DNA of 5,318 nt, from contig DOID01000155.1 of the NCBI GenBank assembly GCA_003511465.1, positions 1-5,318 of the forward strand, in the 5' to 3' direction. The stretch is from Bacillota bacterium. GTDB taxonomy: Bacteria > Bacillota > UBA4882 > UBA10575. The position numbers were made by a program, and so were the translations under genes. Below the pieces are notes generated by a model. It was not told the DNA's origin, searched no databases, and worked only from the letters and a program-made list of their open reading frames with translations. The first letter of the stretch is position 1. Every line of letters begins with the position of its first letter. Shown here piece by piece: positions 1 to 5,318 of this stretch.

Positions 1-33
1 CGATCTGTATTTGCTTTTGTTATGTTAATTTAT

Positions 34-42
34 GGAGGAGGT
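34..42 (+). promoter_or_regulatory. Shine-Dalgarno sequence of the decarboxylase beta subunit gene
   Basis: GGAGGAGGT lies 8 bases before the TTG at 51. It decides the start: the in-frame codon at 42-44 is a stop (TAA), so no earlier start is possible, and the other nearby TTG at 46 is in a different frame that stops at 64-66. Confidence 0.85.
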
Positions 43-50
43 AACTTGTC

Positions 51-1163
51 TTGGAGATTTTACTAGGATCCTTTAAAGATTTCACCTTCGGAAATGCTTT
101 TATGTTTTTCCTCGGCGGACTCTTAATCTATCTTGCCATCAAGAAAGATTATGAACCCATGTTGTTGCTGCCCATTGGCTTTGGGGCGATTCTGGCGAAC
201 ATCCCCTTTTCTTCAGCCATCGGCGAGAACGGTTTTTTAACGATCCTCTATAACGCAGGAATCGCCACCGAACTCTTTCCTGTCTTAATTTTCATCGCCA
301 TCGGTGCCATGATTGATTTCGGTCCTTTGTTACAACAACCTTTCATGCTTTTCTTCGGCGCAGCCGCCCAATTGGGGATCTTTGTTACTACGCTCCTGGC
401 GCGCGGTTTAGGCTTTAGCCTAAAAGAAGCAGTGTCGATCGGGATTATTGGCGCTGCCGACGGCCCGACTTCCATCTATGTGGCAAACCTTTTTGCCGGG
501 GAGTTGATCGGTCCGATTACCGTCGCTGCCTATTCCTATATGTCACTGGTACCGCTCATTCAACCTCCGGTCATTAAAGCCTTAACCACAACAGAAGAAC
601 GGAAAATCTCGATGGACCTAAACCTCCAACCAGTGTCCAAAACAACCCGTATCCTCTTTCCGATTATCGTCACCATGGTCGCTGGATTGATTGCACCGAT
701 GAGTGTCGCCCTCGTTGGCTCCCTCATGTTCGGTAACCTGGTTCGTGAATGCGGTGTCTTAGAAAAGCTGTCTCAAGCAGCCCAGAATGAACTCTCTAAC
801 CTAGTCACCTTGTTACTGGGAATTACCATCGGTTCCACCATGGTTGCTGAGAACTTCTTAACTTGGAAAACCTTCTTGATTTTAGCGATGGGCCTTTTTG
901 CCTTCATCTTTGATACAGCCGGCGGTGTTTTATTCGCCAAACTGCTCAACCTGTTCCTTCCCAGAAAGATTAACCCGATGATCGGCGCAGCCGGGATTTC
1001 TGCCTTCCCCATGTCCGCCCGGGTCATCCAGAAAATGGCCCAAAAAGAAAACCCCGGTAATTTCATCCTGATGCAAGCAGTCGGGGCCAATGTGGCCGGA
1101 CAAATCGGTTCCATCTTAGCCGCCGGCGTCCTCATCTACCTTGTTAGTGCCCTAGGAATATAA
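51..1163 (+). CDS. Sodium ion-translocating decarboxylase, beta subunit (OadB/GcdB/MmdB family)
   Basis: Integral membrane subunit of a biotin-dependent decarboxylase. In this family it removes CO2 from carboxybiotin on the carrier subunit and uses the energy to export Na+. The product is 370 residues and strongly hydrophobic, with many membrane segments; this is close to the length of the glutaconyl-CoA and methylmalonyl-CoA decarboxylase beta subunits. Family hallmarks are visible: GAADGPT at 134-140 with the Na+-pathway aspartate D137; YSYMSLVPLIQPP at 161-173 with Y163; and NPMIGAAGISAFPMSAR at 308-324. N308, G312, S317 and R324 match, by alignment from memory, the functionally important N373, G377, S382 and R389 of Klebsiella OadB. 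It starts at TTG, set by the SD at 34-42. A tiny OadG-like gene follows 29 bases later. The substrate (oxaloacetate, methylmalonyl-CoA, glutaconyl-CoA or malonate) cannot be told from the beta subunit alone, because the alpha and biotin-carrier subunits are not in the window. Confidence 0.95.
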   Translation: MEILLGSFKDFTFGNAFMFFLGGLLIYLAIKKDYEPMLLLPIGFGAILANIPFSSAIGENGFLTILYNAGIATELFPVLIFIAIGAMIDFGPLLQQPFMLFFGAAAQLGIFVTTLLARGLGFSLKEAVSIGIIGAADGPTSIYVANLFAGELIGPITVAAYSYMSLVPLIQPPVIKALTTTEERKISMDLNLQPVSKTTRILFPIIVTMVAGLIAPMSVALVGSLMFGNLVRECGVLEKLSQAAQNELSNLVTLLLGITIGSTMVAENFLTWKTFLILAMGLFAFIFDTAGGVLFAKLLNLFLPRKINPMIGAAGISAFPMSARVIQKMAQKENPGNFILMQAVGANVAGQIGSILAAGVLIYLVSALGI

Positions 1164-1192
1164 GCGGAAGATCGTAAAAAGGAGGTCCCGTC

Positions 1193-1306
1193 ATGTTACA
1201 AACTTTAGGTGTTTTACTCCCGAGTCTAGGGATGACTTTTTTGGGGATGGTCATTATATACACCCTCATCAAATTATTGGTAAAGTATTTTCCGGATGAT
1301 AAATAA
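1193..1306 (+). CDS. Small OadG-like (gamma-type) membrane subunit, 37 aa
   Basis: A short gene of 37 codons plus a TAA stop. It is preceded by AAAAGGAGGT (ending at 1186) with a 6-base spacer to ATG, which is a near-perfect ribosome-binding site. The product has one hydrophobic helix at about residues 7-30, containing GMTFLGMVIIYTLIKLLVK at 13-31, and ends in the short charged tail PDDK. This is the pattern of the N-terminal membrane helix of OadG/MmdD subunits: a glycine-rich start, an aliphatic core, then lysines at the membrane edge. Ordinary OadG proteins continue with a flexible Ala/Pro-rich linker and a C-terminal segment that binds the carboxyltransferase; both are absent here. It probably assembles with or stabilises the beta subunit encoded just upstream. 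The position, the RBS and the terminator directly downstream support a real gene. The OadG relationship is inferred from pattern and neighbourhood. Confidence 0.8.
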   Translation: MLQTLGVLLPSLGMTFLGMVIIYTLIKLLVKYFPDDK

Positions 1307-1349
1307 GGTTAAAACTGATGATTTAGTTTGAAAATATGAGCTCTGCCCA

Positions 1350-1380
1350 CCCCTTCTCAACTACGAAGGGGGATTTTTTT
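1350..1380 (+). terminator. Intrinsic terminator of the decarboxylase unit
   Basis: A 7-bp perfect stem, CCCCTTC (1350-1356) with GAAGGGG (1365-1371), has an 8-base loop and is followed by GA and seven T (1374-1380). It lies 43 bases after the small subunit stop codon and closes the two-gene unit. Confidence 0.9.
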
Positions 1381-1422
1381 CGCTATTCGCCCTTTTTGCC
1401 GGAATATTAGTTTTTTTGCCGA

Positions 1423-1451
1423 TTGCTTTTTCGTCCTCCCGCGCGTATTCT
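1423..1451 (+). promoter_or_regulatory. Possible sigma-A promoter for the acetyltransferase gene
   Basis: TTGCTT (1423-1428) and TATTCT (1446-1451) are separated by 17 bases, a plausible -35/-10 pair with 3/6 and 4/6 consensus matches. It lies between the upstream terminator and the acetyltransferase gene, where a promoter is expected. The leader would be roughly 100 bases long. The whole stretch 1381-1548 holds no convincing gene. It also has a GGGGG run at 1474-1478 that resembles a ribosome-binding site but has no good start codon at the right distance. Confidence 0.35.
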
Positions 1452-1560
1452 ATTCTTAGAAATAAATTTTAAAGGGGGAATTTTTATTTTAGTACCCAGT
1501 TGACGGTAGCCCTAAATCTTCCGATGGTGCCACAATGGATTAATAAATTTGGGAGATGAA

Positions 1561-2364
1561 ATGATGAGGAGGCTACCTCCAAGCAAATGGGATACCGTCC
1601 GGTCTTTACTGGCCGATACTCCTGAAAACTGTTCCGCACTTTTTCTTTTGGATTCCGCTGTCAGTACGGTTATTGTTGATCATGAACAGAATCCAAACTT
1701 TGTGTCGATTTCTTACCCGCATACCACTCCCCCGCTGTATTTTCTTTACGGCCAAGCTGAGCAGCTCATCTTTATCCAACGTTTTTTGGGACAACTGAAA
1801 CACCCAGCCGATCTCGTGATCACCCGTTCCCTATTCCCGGTCGCCAGTCGGTTCTGGCCGGTTCGTTTTGCCATTCCTGTGCTGTTTTTAGCAGCTCCCA
1901 CCAGTTGGCGACCACAGTCGGCGGCCGATTTTCGGATCCGTTTGCTACACCCGGAAGACGTGGGACTGCTAAGAAAAGGGTTCGCCGTTGAAGATTGGCT
2001 CTGGGATTTCTTCGCGACTCCGGAAGCGCTTTTAGCCAACGGGCAAGTAACCGCCGCTTTCATCGACGGTGAAATCGCTTCCGTTGCCACCACCTTAGCT
2101 TATTCCCCTCGTTATTCTGAACTAGGGGTAGCGACCCGGCCGGAATATCATGGCCGGGGGTTGGCACTGGAATGCGCCCGCGCCCTAAGCCGGATTCAAT
2201 TTGAAGAATTTGGTCGTTTACCTTGTTGGCGCACGCATACCGGGAATATCGGTTCATGGAAAACTGCTCTCCGGTTGGGTTTAGAAGAGACTCCCCACTC
2301 CGAACAGTTTATTTTTCTCTCCAACTATGAACACTTAGGAGCGAAGGCGACAGTTGCCCCCTAA
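1561..2364 (+). CDS. GNAT-family N-acetyltransferase, substrate unknown
   Basis: Predicted cytoplasmic acyl-CoA-dependent acetyltransferase of 267 residues from ATG 1561. The C-terminal part carries the GNAT signature: a beta strand followed by ELGVATRPEYHGRGLALE (187-204). Within it, HGRGLA is the acetyl-CoA pyrophosphate-binding loop (R/Q-x-x-G-x-G/A pattern). Downstream, LPCWRTHTGNIGSWKTALRLG (roughly 220-240) matches the 'W-x-x-x-x-x-N-x-x-S-x-x-x-A-x-x-L-G' stretch of the GNAT_acetyltran-type family that includes the zwittermicin-resistance protein ZmaR. The N-terminal half (about 1-120) is poorly conserved and probably a divergent second GNAT-like lobe. GGGAG at 1551-1555 favours ATG 1561 or ATG 1564. 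An in-frame TTG at 1549 would add four residues but lacks a good ribosome-binding site. The gene stands alone, convergent with the aromatic operon. The target could be an antibiotic, an amino acid or a protein; the sequence does not say. Confidence 0.85.
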   Translation: MMRRLPPSKWDTVRSLLADTPENCSALFLLDSAVSTVIVDHEQNPNFVSISYPHTTPPLYFLYGQAEQLIFIQRFLGQLKHPADLVITRSLFPVASRFWPVRFAIPVLFLAAPTSWRPQSAADFRIRLLHPEDVGLLRKGFAVEDWLWDFFATPEALLANGQVTAAFIDGEIASVATTLAYSPRYSELGVATRPEYHGRGLALECARALSRIQFEEFGRLPCWRTHTGNIGSWKTALRLGLEETPHSEQFIFLSNYEHLGAKATVAP

Positions 2365-2405
2365 AGCACACCAGTGGGGTTACCACAATGCATGGTGCCC
2401 TTAAC

Positions 2406-2442
2406 AAAAAGAGGCTGACGGTTTTCCCGACGCCTCTTTTTT
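2406..2442. terminator. Bidirectional intrinsic terminator shared by the acetyltransferase gene and the aro operon
   Basis: The stem GAGGC (2411-2415) pairs with GCCTC (2432-2436). It can be extended by AAAAA (2406-2410) against T (2437-2442), and inside the loop CGG (2419-2421) can pair with CCG (2427-2429). T runs on the 3' side of each strand make it functional both ways. On the minus strand the aroQ stop codon (2443-2441) overlaps the edge of this hairpin. Confidence 0.85.
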
Positions 2443-2878
2443 ATTGTTCTCTAATCAGCTTTACCAAAGCCTGTAATCCCCACCGGTACCCGTCCGCACC
2501 CAAGCCGCAAATTACCCCGGCGGCGATCGGTGCCGTCAATGATTCCCGGCGGAAACTTTCCCGGGCAAAGATATTACTGAGGTGAACCTCAATTACTGGT
2601 AACGCCACTGCTGCTAGGGCATCACGCAGGGCGACACTGGTATGGGTAAAAGCCGCCGGATTGATCAAAATCCCCTGGACTTCTTGGCGCGTTTGGTGAA
2701 TCCGGTCCAGCAATACTCCTTCATGATTAGACTGAAGGATCTCCAGCTCTACCTGGAGGGCATCCCCTAATTCCCACAATTCTTGGTTGATCGCCTCTAG
2801 CGTAACTCGGCCGTAGACCTCCGGTTCGCGCGATCCTAAAAGATTGAGGTTGGGACCGTGTAATACTAAGATTTTAAT
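2441..2878 (-). CDS. aroQ: 3-dehydroquinate dehydratase, type II, with an apparent AUU start
   Basis: Cytoplasmic enzyme that dehydrates 3-dehydroquinate to 3-dehydroshikimate (shikimate pathway step 3). The family forms dodecamers. Read from ATT at 2878-2876 it has 145 residues, the normal family length. Motifs are complete: the N-terminal strand LVLHGPNLNLLGSREPEVYG (4-23) with N10, the catalytic-loop arginine R17 and catalytic tyrosine Y22; INPAAFTHTSVALRDA (72-87) with N73 and H79; IEVHLSNIFARESFRR (96-111) with E97, catalytic H99, S101 and R110. These line up with the M. tuberculosis AroQ residues at a constant offset of two. No ATG, GTG or TTG is available in frame: TGA at 2893-2891 stops the frame 12 bases before the ATT. 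The first conventional start, TTG at 2779, would remove 33 residues including R17 and Y22. It is the last gene of the aro operon, 57 bases after aroB. The assignment is certain; the start codon is inferred. Confidence 0.95.
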   Translation of the reverse strand: MKILVLHGPNLNLLGSREPEVYGRVTLEAINQELWELGDALQVELEILQSNHEGVLLDRIHQTRQEVQGILINPAAFTHTSVALRDALAAVALPVIEVHLSNIFARESFRRESLTAPIAAGVICGLGADGYRWGLQALVKLIREQ

Positions 2879-2885
2879 GCCAATT

Positions 2886-2890
2886 CCTCC
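2886..2890 (-). promoter_or_regulatory. Shine-Dalgarno sequence that decides the aroQ start
   Basis: GGAGG on the minus strand (2890-2886), directly after an in-frame TGA, sits 7 bases before the ATT at 2878-2876. This spacing is optimal and points to initiation at ATT rather than at the distant TTG 2779, whose upstream region is coding sequence for the conserved N-terminus. Confidence 0.75.
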
Positions 2891-2935
2891 TCAACGGGTG
2901 GCGTTTGTCATTTGATTTAAGTTACGCAAAAAGCT

Positions 2936-4027
2936 CTAAACAGCACCCATACTACGCAAGACCGCCAAGATAGCCTCCGGTGGCACATCCCCTTTAACCA
3001 GCGTTTTCCCCAGATCGGGACTTAAGACGAAGCGCAATTTGCCGTCTTTCACTTTTTTGTCCCAGGCCATCCTCGTCATGAGCTTTTTCGCAGAGAGTCC
3101 GGGAATGGCCGTCGGTAGCTCATACTCCCCCAGCAGGTCCAGCGTGGCCTGGGTCAGCTCAGGGGTGGCAAGTCCCAGCGCTACGCTGAGCTTAGCCGCT
3201 CCCACCATGCCGATGGCCACCGCTTCGCCATGGCGGAAATGGTCGTAATCTGTCTCGGCTTCCAACGCGTGTCCGATCGTATGACCATAATTTAAAATCA
3301 CCCGTTGGCCGCTTTCTCGCACATCCTCGTCAACAATCCGGGCTTTAAAGGCACAAGCGCGCCGGATAATGTTAAGCAAGGCGCCGATCTGTTGCTGCTT
3401 GACCGCAGCCGACTCTTGCCGCAAGAAAGCATCAAGTTCCCGATCACCAATTAAGCCGACTTTAATAATTTCGGCCAACCCGGTTTTGAATTCCCGCTGA
3501 TCCAACGTGCCCAGGGTTTCCGGATCGCTCAGGACAGCCGTTGGTTGATAAAAGGCCCCAATCAGGTTCTTCCCAGCCCGGTGGTTAACGGCCACCTTAC
3601 CGCCGATCGAACTATCAACCTGCGCCAGTAACGTGGTGGGTACCTGGACCAATTTAACCCCCCGCAGGTAAGTGGCAGCGGCAAATCCAGCTAAATCACC
3701 AATCACACCGCCGCCCAAGGCCAAGACCAACGAATCCCTTTCCAGCCGGCAAGCTACCGCCGCGTCATAGACCTTTGTTAGCTGGTCAAGGCGCTTATAA
3801 CTTTCACCGTCAGGGATGGTTACGGTGGTGACGATAAAGTCCGCCGCTTCCAGCCCGGCTTGGAGCCTGGAGAGATATAAGGCACCTACTTTGGGGTTGG
3901 TCACCACTAAAACCTTCCCCGCCAACCCCTGTTCCCGAAGAAGAGACCCGGCAGCCGCCAGCAAACCAGGGGCTAAGTAGAGCGGATACTCTTCAGAACC
4001 GGCTTTGATCCGCATTGGTGATCCCAT
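2936..4027 (-). CDS. aroB: 3-dehydroquinate synthase
   Basis: Cytoplasmic NAD+- and divalent metal-dependent enzyme converting DAHP to 3-dehydroquinate, the first ring-forming step of the shikimate pathway. The product is 363 residues, typical for bacterial AroB. The N-terminal domain has the NAD-binding glycine motif LALGGGVIGDLAGFAAATYLRG (about 102-123), then PTTLLAQVDSSIGGKVAVN (130-148) with conserved D138, K144 and N148. Metal ligands are E186 in GLAEIIK, H249 in NYGHTIGH and H266 in RHGEAV. The start ATG at 4027 lies 11 bases after AAGGAGG (4045-4039), which is encoded by the last codons of aroK; a second in-frame ATG at 4015 is possible. The aroK stop ends 6 bases before this start, so translation is probably coupled. 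The C-terminus is intact, with the TAG stop at 2938-2936. Confidence 0.98.
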   Translation of the reverse strand: MGSPMRIKAGSEEYPLYLAPGLLAAAGSLLREQGLAGKVLVVTNPKVGALYLSRLQAGLEAADFIVTTVTIPDGESYKRLDQLTKVYDAAVACRLERDSLVLALGGGVIGDLAGFAAATYLRGVKLVQVPTTLLAQVDSSIGGKVAVNHRAGKNLIGAFYQPTAVLSDPETLGTLDQREFKTGLAEIIKVGLIGDRELDAFLRQESAAVKQQQIGALLNIIRRACAFKARIVDEDVRESGQRVILNYGHTIGHALEAETDYDHFRHGEAVAIGMVGAAKLSVALGLATPELTQATLDLLGEYELPTAIPGLSAKKLMTRMAWDKKVKDGKLRFVLSPDLGKTLVKGDVPPEAILAVLRSMGAV

Positions 4028-4033
4028 CTGGCT

Positions 4034-4561
4034 TCAATCCTCCTTTATGATTCCTTGTCGTCGGGCCAGCATGATCACAGCCTCCGCGATTTGCGCCGGG
4101 GTTCGACCGTCGGTAGTCACCACGGCATCCGCTTGTTGGTAATAAAGCTCCCGAGCCTTAAGCAACTCCGTCACAGCAACCACCGGATCTTTCCCTGTTA
4201 ATAACGGTCGGCCGTCGCCCCGTCCGATCCTTTTACCCAGCACCACCGGGGTAGTTTTTAAATAAATAACGAGACCAATTCCCAGGAGGACCCGGCGGTT
4301 CCCTTCATCCAGTACAGCGCCACCACCGGTGGCAATCACCGCCTTAGTTTTTTCGCTTAAGCCTTGGATGATCTCCTGTTCAACCCGGCGGAAATAGCGT
4401 TCTCCCTTTTCCCGAAAAAGGGTCGGAATAGACAGGCCGGTTGTTTCTTCAATCAAAAGGTCCGTGTCAAGCAATTCCCAACCAAGTTCAGCAGCAATCA
4501 CCCTTCCAACGGTGGATTTCCCCGAACCCATTGGACCGGTTAAAATTAGGTTCATTTTCAT
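4034..4561 (-). CDS. aroK: Shikimate kinase
   Basis: Cytoplasmic P-loop kinase phosphorylating shikimate to shikimate-3-phosphate with ATP. It has 175 residues, the family norm. Motifs in order: Walker A GPMGSGKST at 9-17; DTD at 32-34 with the shikimate/Mg-binding D34; FRRVE with shikimate-binding R58; GGG at 79-81 binding the shikimate carboxylate region; the lid segment GRPLL with R118; and ARELYYQQAD with substrate-binding R137. The ATG at 4561 follows the aroC stop TAA (4565-4563) by one base. The purine-rich GGGGCGG upstream is a modest ribosome-binding site, so reinitiation after aroC is likely. A second ATG two codons later (4555) is an alternative start. Its own 3' end carries the ribosome-binding site of aroB. 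aroL is a possible synonym, but context favours aroK. Confidence 0.97.
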   Translation of the reverse strand: MKMNLILTGPMGSGKSTVGRVIAAELGWELLDTDLLIEETTGLSIPTLFREKGERYFRRVEQEIIQGLSEKTKAVIATGGGAVLDEGNRRVLLGIGLVIYLKTTPVVLGKRIGRGDGRPLLTGKDPVVAVTELLKARELYYQQADAVVTTDGRTPAQIAEAVIMLARRQGIIKED

Positions 4562-4562
4562 C

Positions 4563-5318
4563 TTAAGTTTCCGCCCCTAATCCCTCCCGGTAAGATCGAA
4601 AAGCCCTCTCCAGCTCGGGTAGGGTGTCGCCCCCGAATTTTTCCAGAAAAGCCGAGGCCAGCACCCATGCAACCATCGCCTCAGCCACAACTCCGGCGGC
4701 CGGAACCGCCGTTAAATCCGACCTTTCCGCCCCAGCCGCCCGGGGTTGTTTGGTCTTTAGGTCAACGGAAGGTAGCCCTTGGTACAAGGTGGGAATCGGT
4801 TTCATCACCGCCCGGAGCACTAGCGGTTGGCCGTTGCTCATCCCGCCTTCAATCCCGCCAGCCTGGTTCCCCGCGCGCTCCCACCCCTTCTCTGGGCTGT
4901 AGTGAATAGCATCATGCAACTCTGAGCCGACCAAGGTTGCCCCGTTAAATCCAGTCCCAAACTCCACTCCTTTGATCCCCGGAATACTCAGCACTGCTTG
5001 GGCCAATTGTCCGTCTAATCTGCGGTCCCAATGGACATGGGAACCGAGTCCCGGTGGTACGCCCGTAGCATATACAACAAAGAGCCCGCCCAGGGTCTCC
5101 CCTACCGCTTTGGCCTCTTCAATCGTGTGTACCATCGCCGTACCCAACTCTGGATTTAAAGCCCGGACCGGCGACTGATCAACCCGTTCCTGCTCTGCCC
5201 GGGTTAACGCGCATATTGTTTCCTCCCCGGCCGTTCCAATCCGCGCTGTAAAACTGCCGACCTCAATCCTAAATTGGGCTAACAGTAGTTTAGCAAAAGC
5301 GCCAACTCCGACCCGAGC
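4563..5318 (-). CDS. aroC: Chorismate synthase, partial (5' end outside window)
   Basis: C-terminal 251 residues of the FMNH2-dependent enzyme that removes phosphate from EPSP to make chorismate, the last common step to aromatic amino acids and folate. The frame is open to the window edge at 5318, so roughly the first third of the protein lies outside; the invariant histidine of the N-terminal signature would be there. Visible family features, numbered from the edge: ARVGVGAFAK (1-10, the RVAxGAxAK helix); SPVRALNPE near 55; PPGLGSHVHWDRRLD near 95; GIKGVEFGTGF near 118; NQAGGIEGGMSNGQPLVLRA near 150-170; KPIPTL; and ERSDLTAVPAAGVVAEAM (third chorismate synthase signature). A TTG at 5147 is not the real start, because strongly conserved aroC sequence continues upstream of it. 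It is the first visible gene of the operon; one base separates its stop from aroK. Confidence 0.97.
   Translation of the reverse strand, partial: ARVGVGAFAKLLLAQFRIEVGSFTARIGTAGEETICALTRAEQERVDQSPVRALNPELGTAMVHTIEEAKAVGETLGGLFVVYATGVPPGLGSHVHWDRRLDGQLAQAVLSIPGIKGVEFGTGFNGATLVGSELHDAIHYSPEKGWERAGNQAGGIEGGMSNGQPLVLRAVMKPIPTLYQGLPSVDLKTKQPRAAGAERSDLTAVPAAGVVAEAMVAWVLASAFLEKFGGDTLPELERAFRSYREGLGAET

Noticed and set aside
1..66. Possible C-terminal tail of an upstream gene overlapping the beta subunit start (frame open from base 1 to the TAG at 64-66)
   Set aside because: The 21 residues are not recognisable and all three frames end soon after; too short to decide from this window.
773..1135. Minus-strand ORF of 120 codons inside the beta subunit gene
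   Set aside because: It is antisense to strongly conserved coding sequence, has biased composition and no supporting signals; the same applies to 248-475 and 1746-2093.
1453..1461. Short palindrome TTCTTAGAA near the candidate -10 element
   Set aside because: Only four base pairs per arm in an AT-rich region; too small to claim as an operator.
2388..2585. Plus-strand ORF overlapping the terminator and aroQ
   Set aside because: It runs through the hairpin and antisense to aroQ, has no ribosome-binding site and no recognisable protein features.
2441..2779. A 112-residue version of AroQ starting at TTG 2779
   Set aside because: Conserved AroQ sequence with the catalytic arginine and tyrosine continues in frame upstream to 2876; the shorter protein would be inactive and this TTG lies inside conserved coding sequence.
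4624..4909. Two overlapping plus-strand ORFs inside aroC
   Set aside because: They are proline- and serine-rich reverse-strand shadows of a conserved gene, with no start signals.
4563..5147. A 194-residue chorismate synthase starting at TTG 5147
   Set aside because: The frame stays open to 5318 with conserved chorismate synthase sequence (SPVR, RVGVGAFAK), so the gene is cut only by the window edge.

Overview
The window looks like chromosomal DNA from an anaerobic, Firmicutes-type bacterium (Clostridia or a related deep lineage). The evidence is strong AGGAGG-type ribosome-binding sites, TTG starts, a Na+-translocating decarboxylase membrane subunit, and a tightly packed aroC-aroK-aroB-aroQ cluster of the kind common in that phylum. 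This placement is an inference from gene order and signals; no species-level marker is present. I see no tRNA, rRNA, CRISPR array, insertion sequence or prophage.

Left part (1-1380, + strand): a two-gene unit encodes the beta subunit of a sodium-pumping carboxybiotin decarboxylase (51-1163), followed by a 37-residue, single-helix OadG-like subunit (1193-1306). It closes with a clear intrinsic terminator (1350-1380). The carboxyltransferase and biotin-carrier partners are not in the window.

Middle part (1381-2442, + strand): an approximately 180-base intergenic stretch holds a possible promoter. It is followed by a GNAT-fold acetyltransferase gene (1561-2364) of unknown substrate. This gene converges on the aromatic operon, and both end at one bidirectional terminator (2406-2442).

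Right part (2441-5318, - strand): four consecutive shikimate-pathway genes are read right to left: aroC (chorismate synthase, 5' end cut by the window edge), aroK (shikimate kinase), aroB (3-dehydroquinate synthase) and aroQ (type II 3-dehydroquinate dehydratase). Gaps are 1, 6 and 57 bases, so this is one operon, with probable translational coupling of the first three. Together they cover cyclisation of DAHP, dehydration, shikimate phosphorylation and the final chorismate step. aroE (shikimate dehydrogenase) and aroA (EPSP synthase) are not seen here.

The most unusual point is the start of aroQ. The complete enzyme can only be read from an AUU codon placed 7 bases after a strong Shine-Dalgarno sequence. 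An in-frame stop lies immediately upstream, and the first conventional in-frame start would delete the catalytic N-terminus. The second point of interest is the minimal OadG-like subunit. The rest is well-understood housekeeping content, and I see no sign of a new defence or mobile system.
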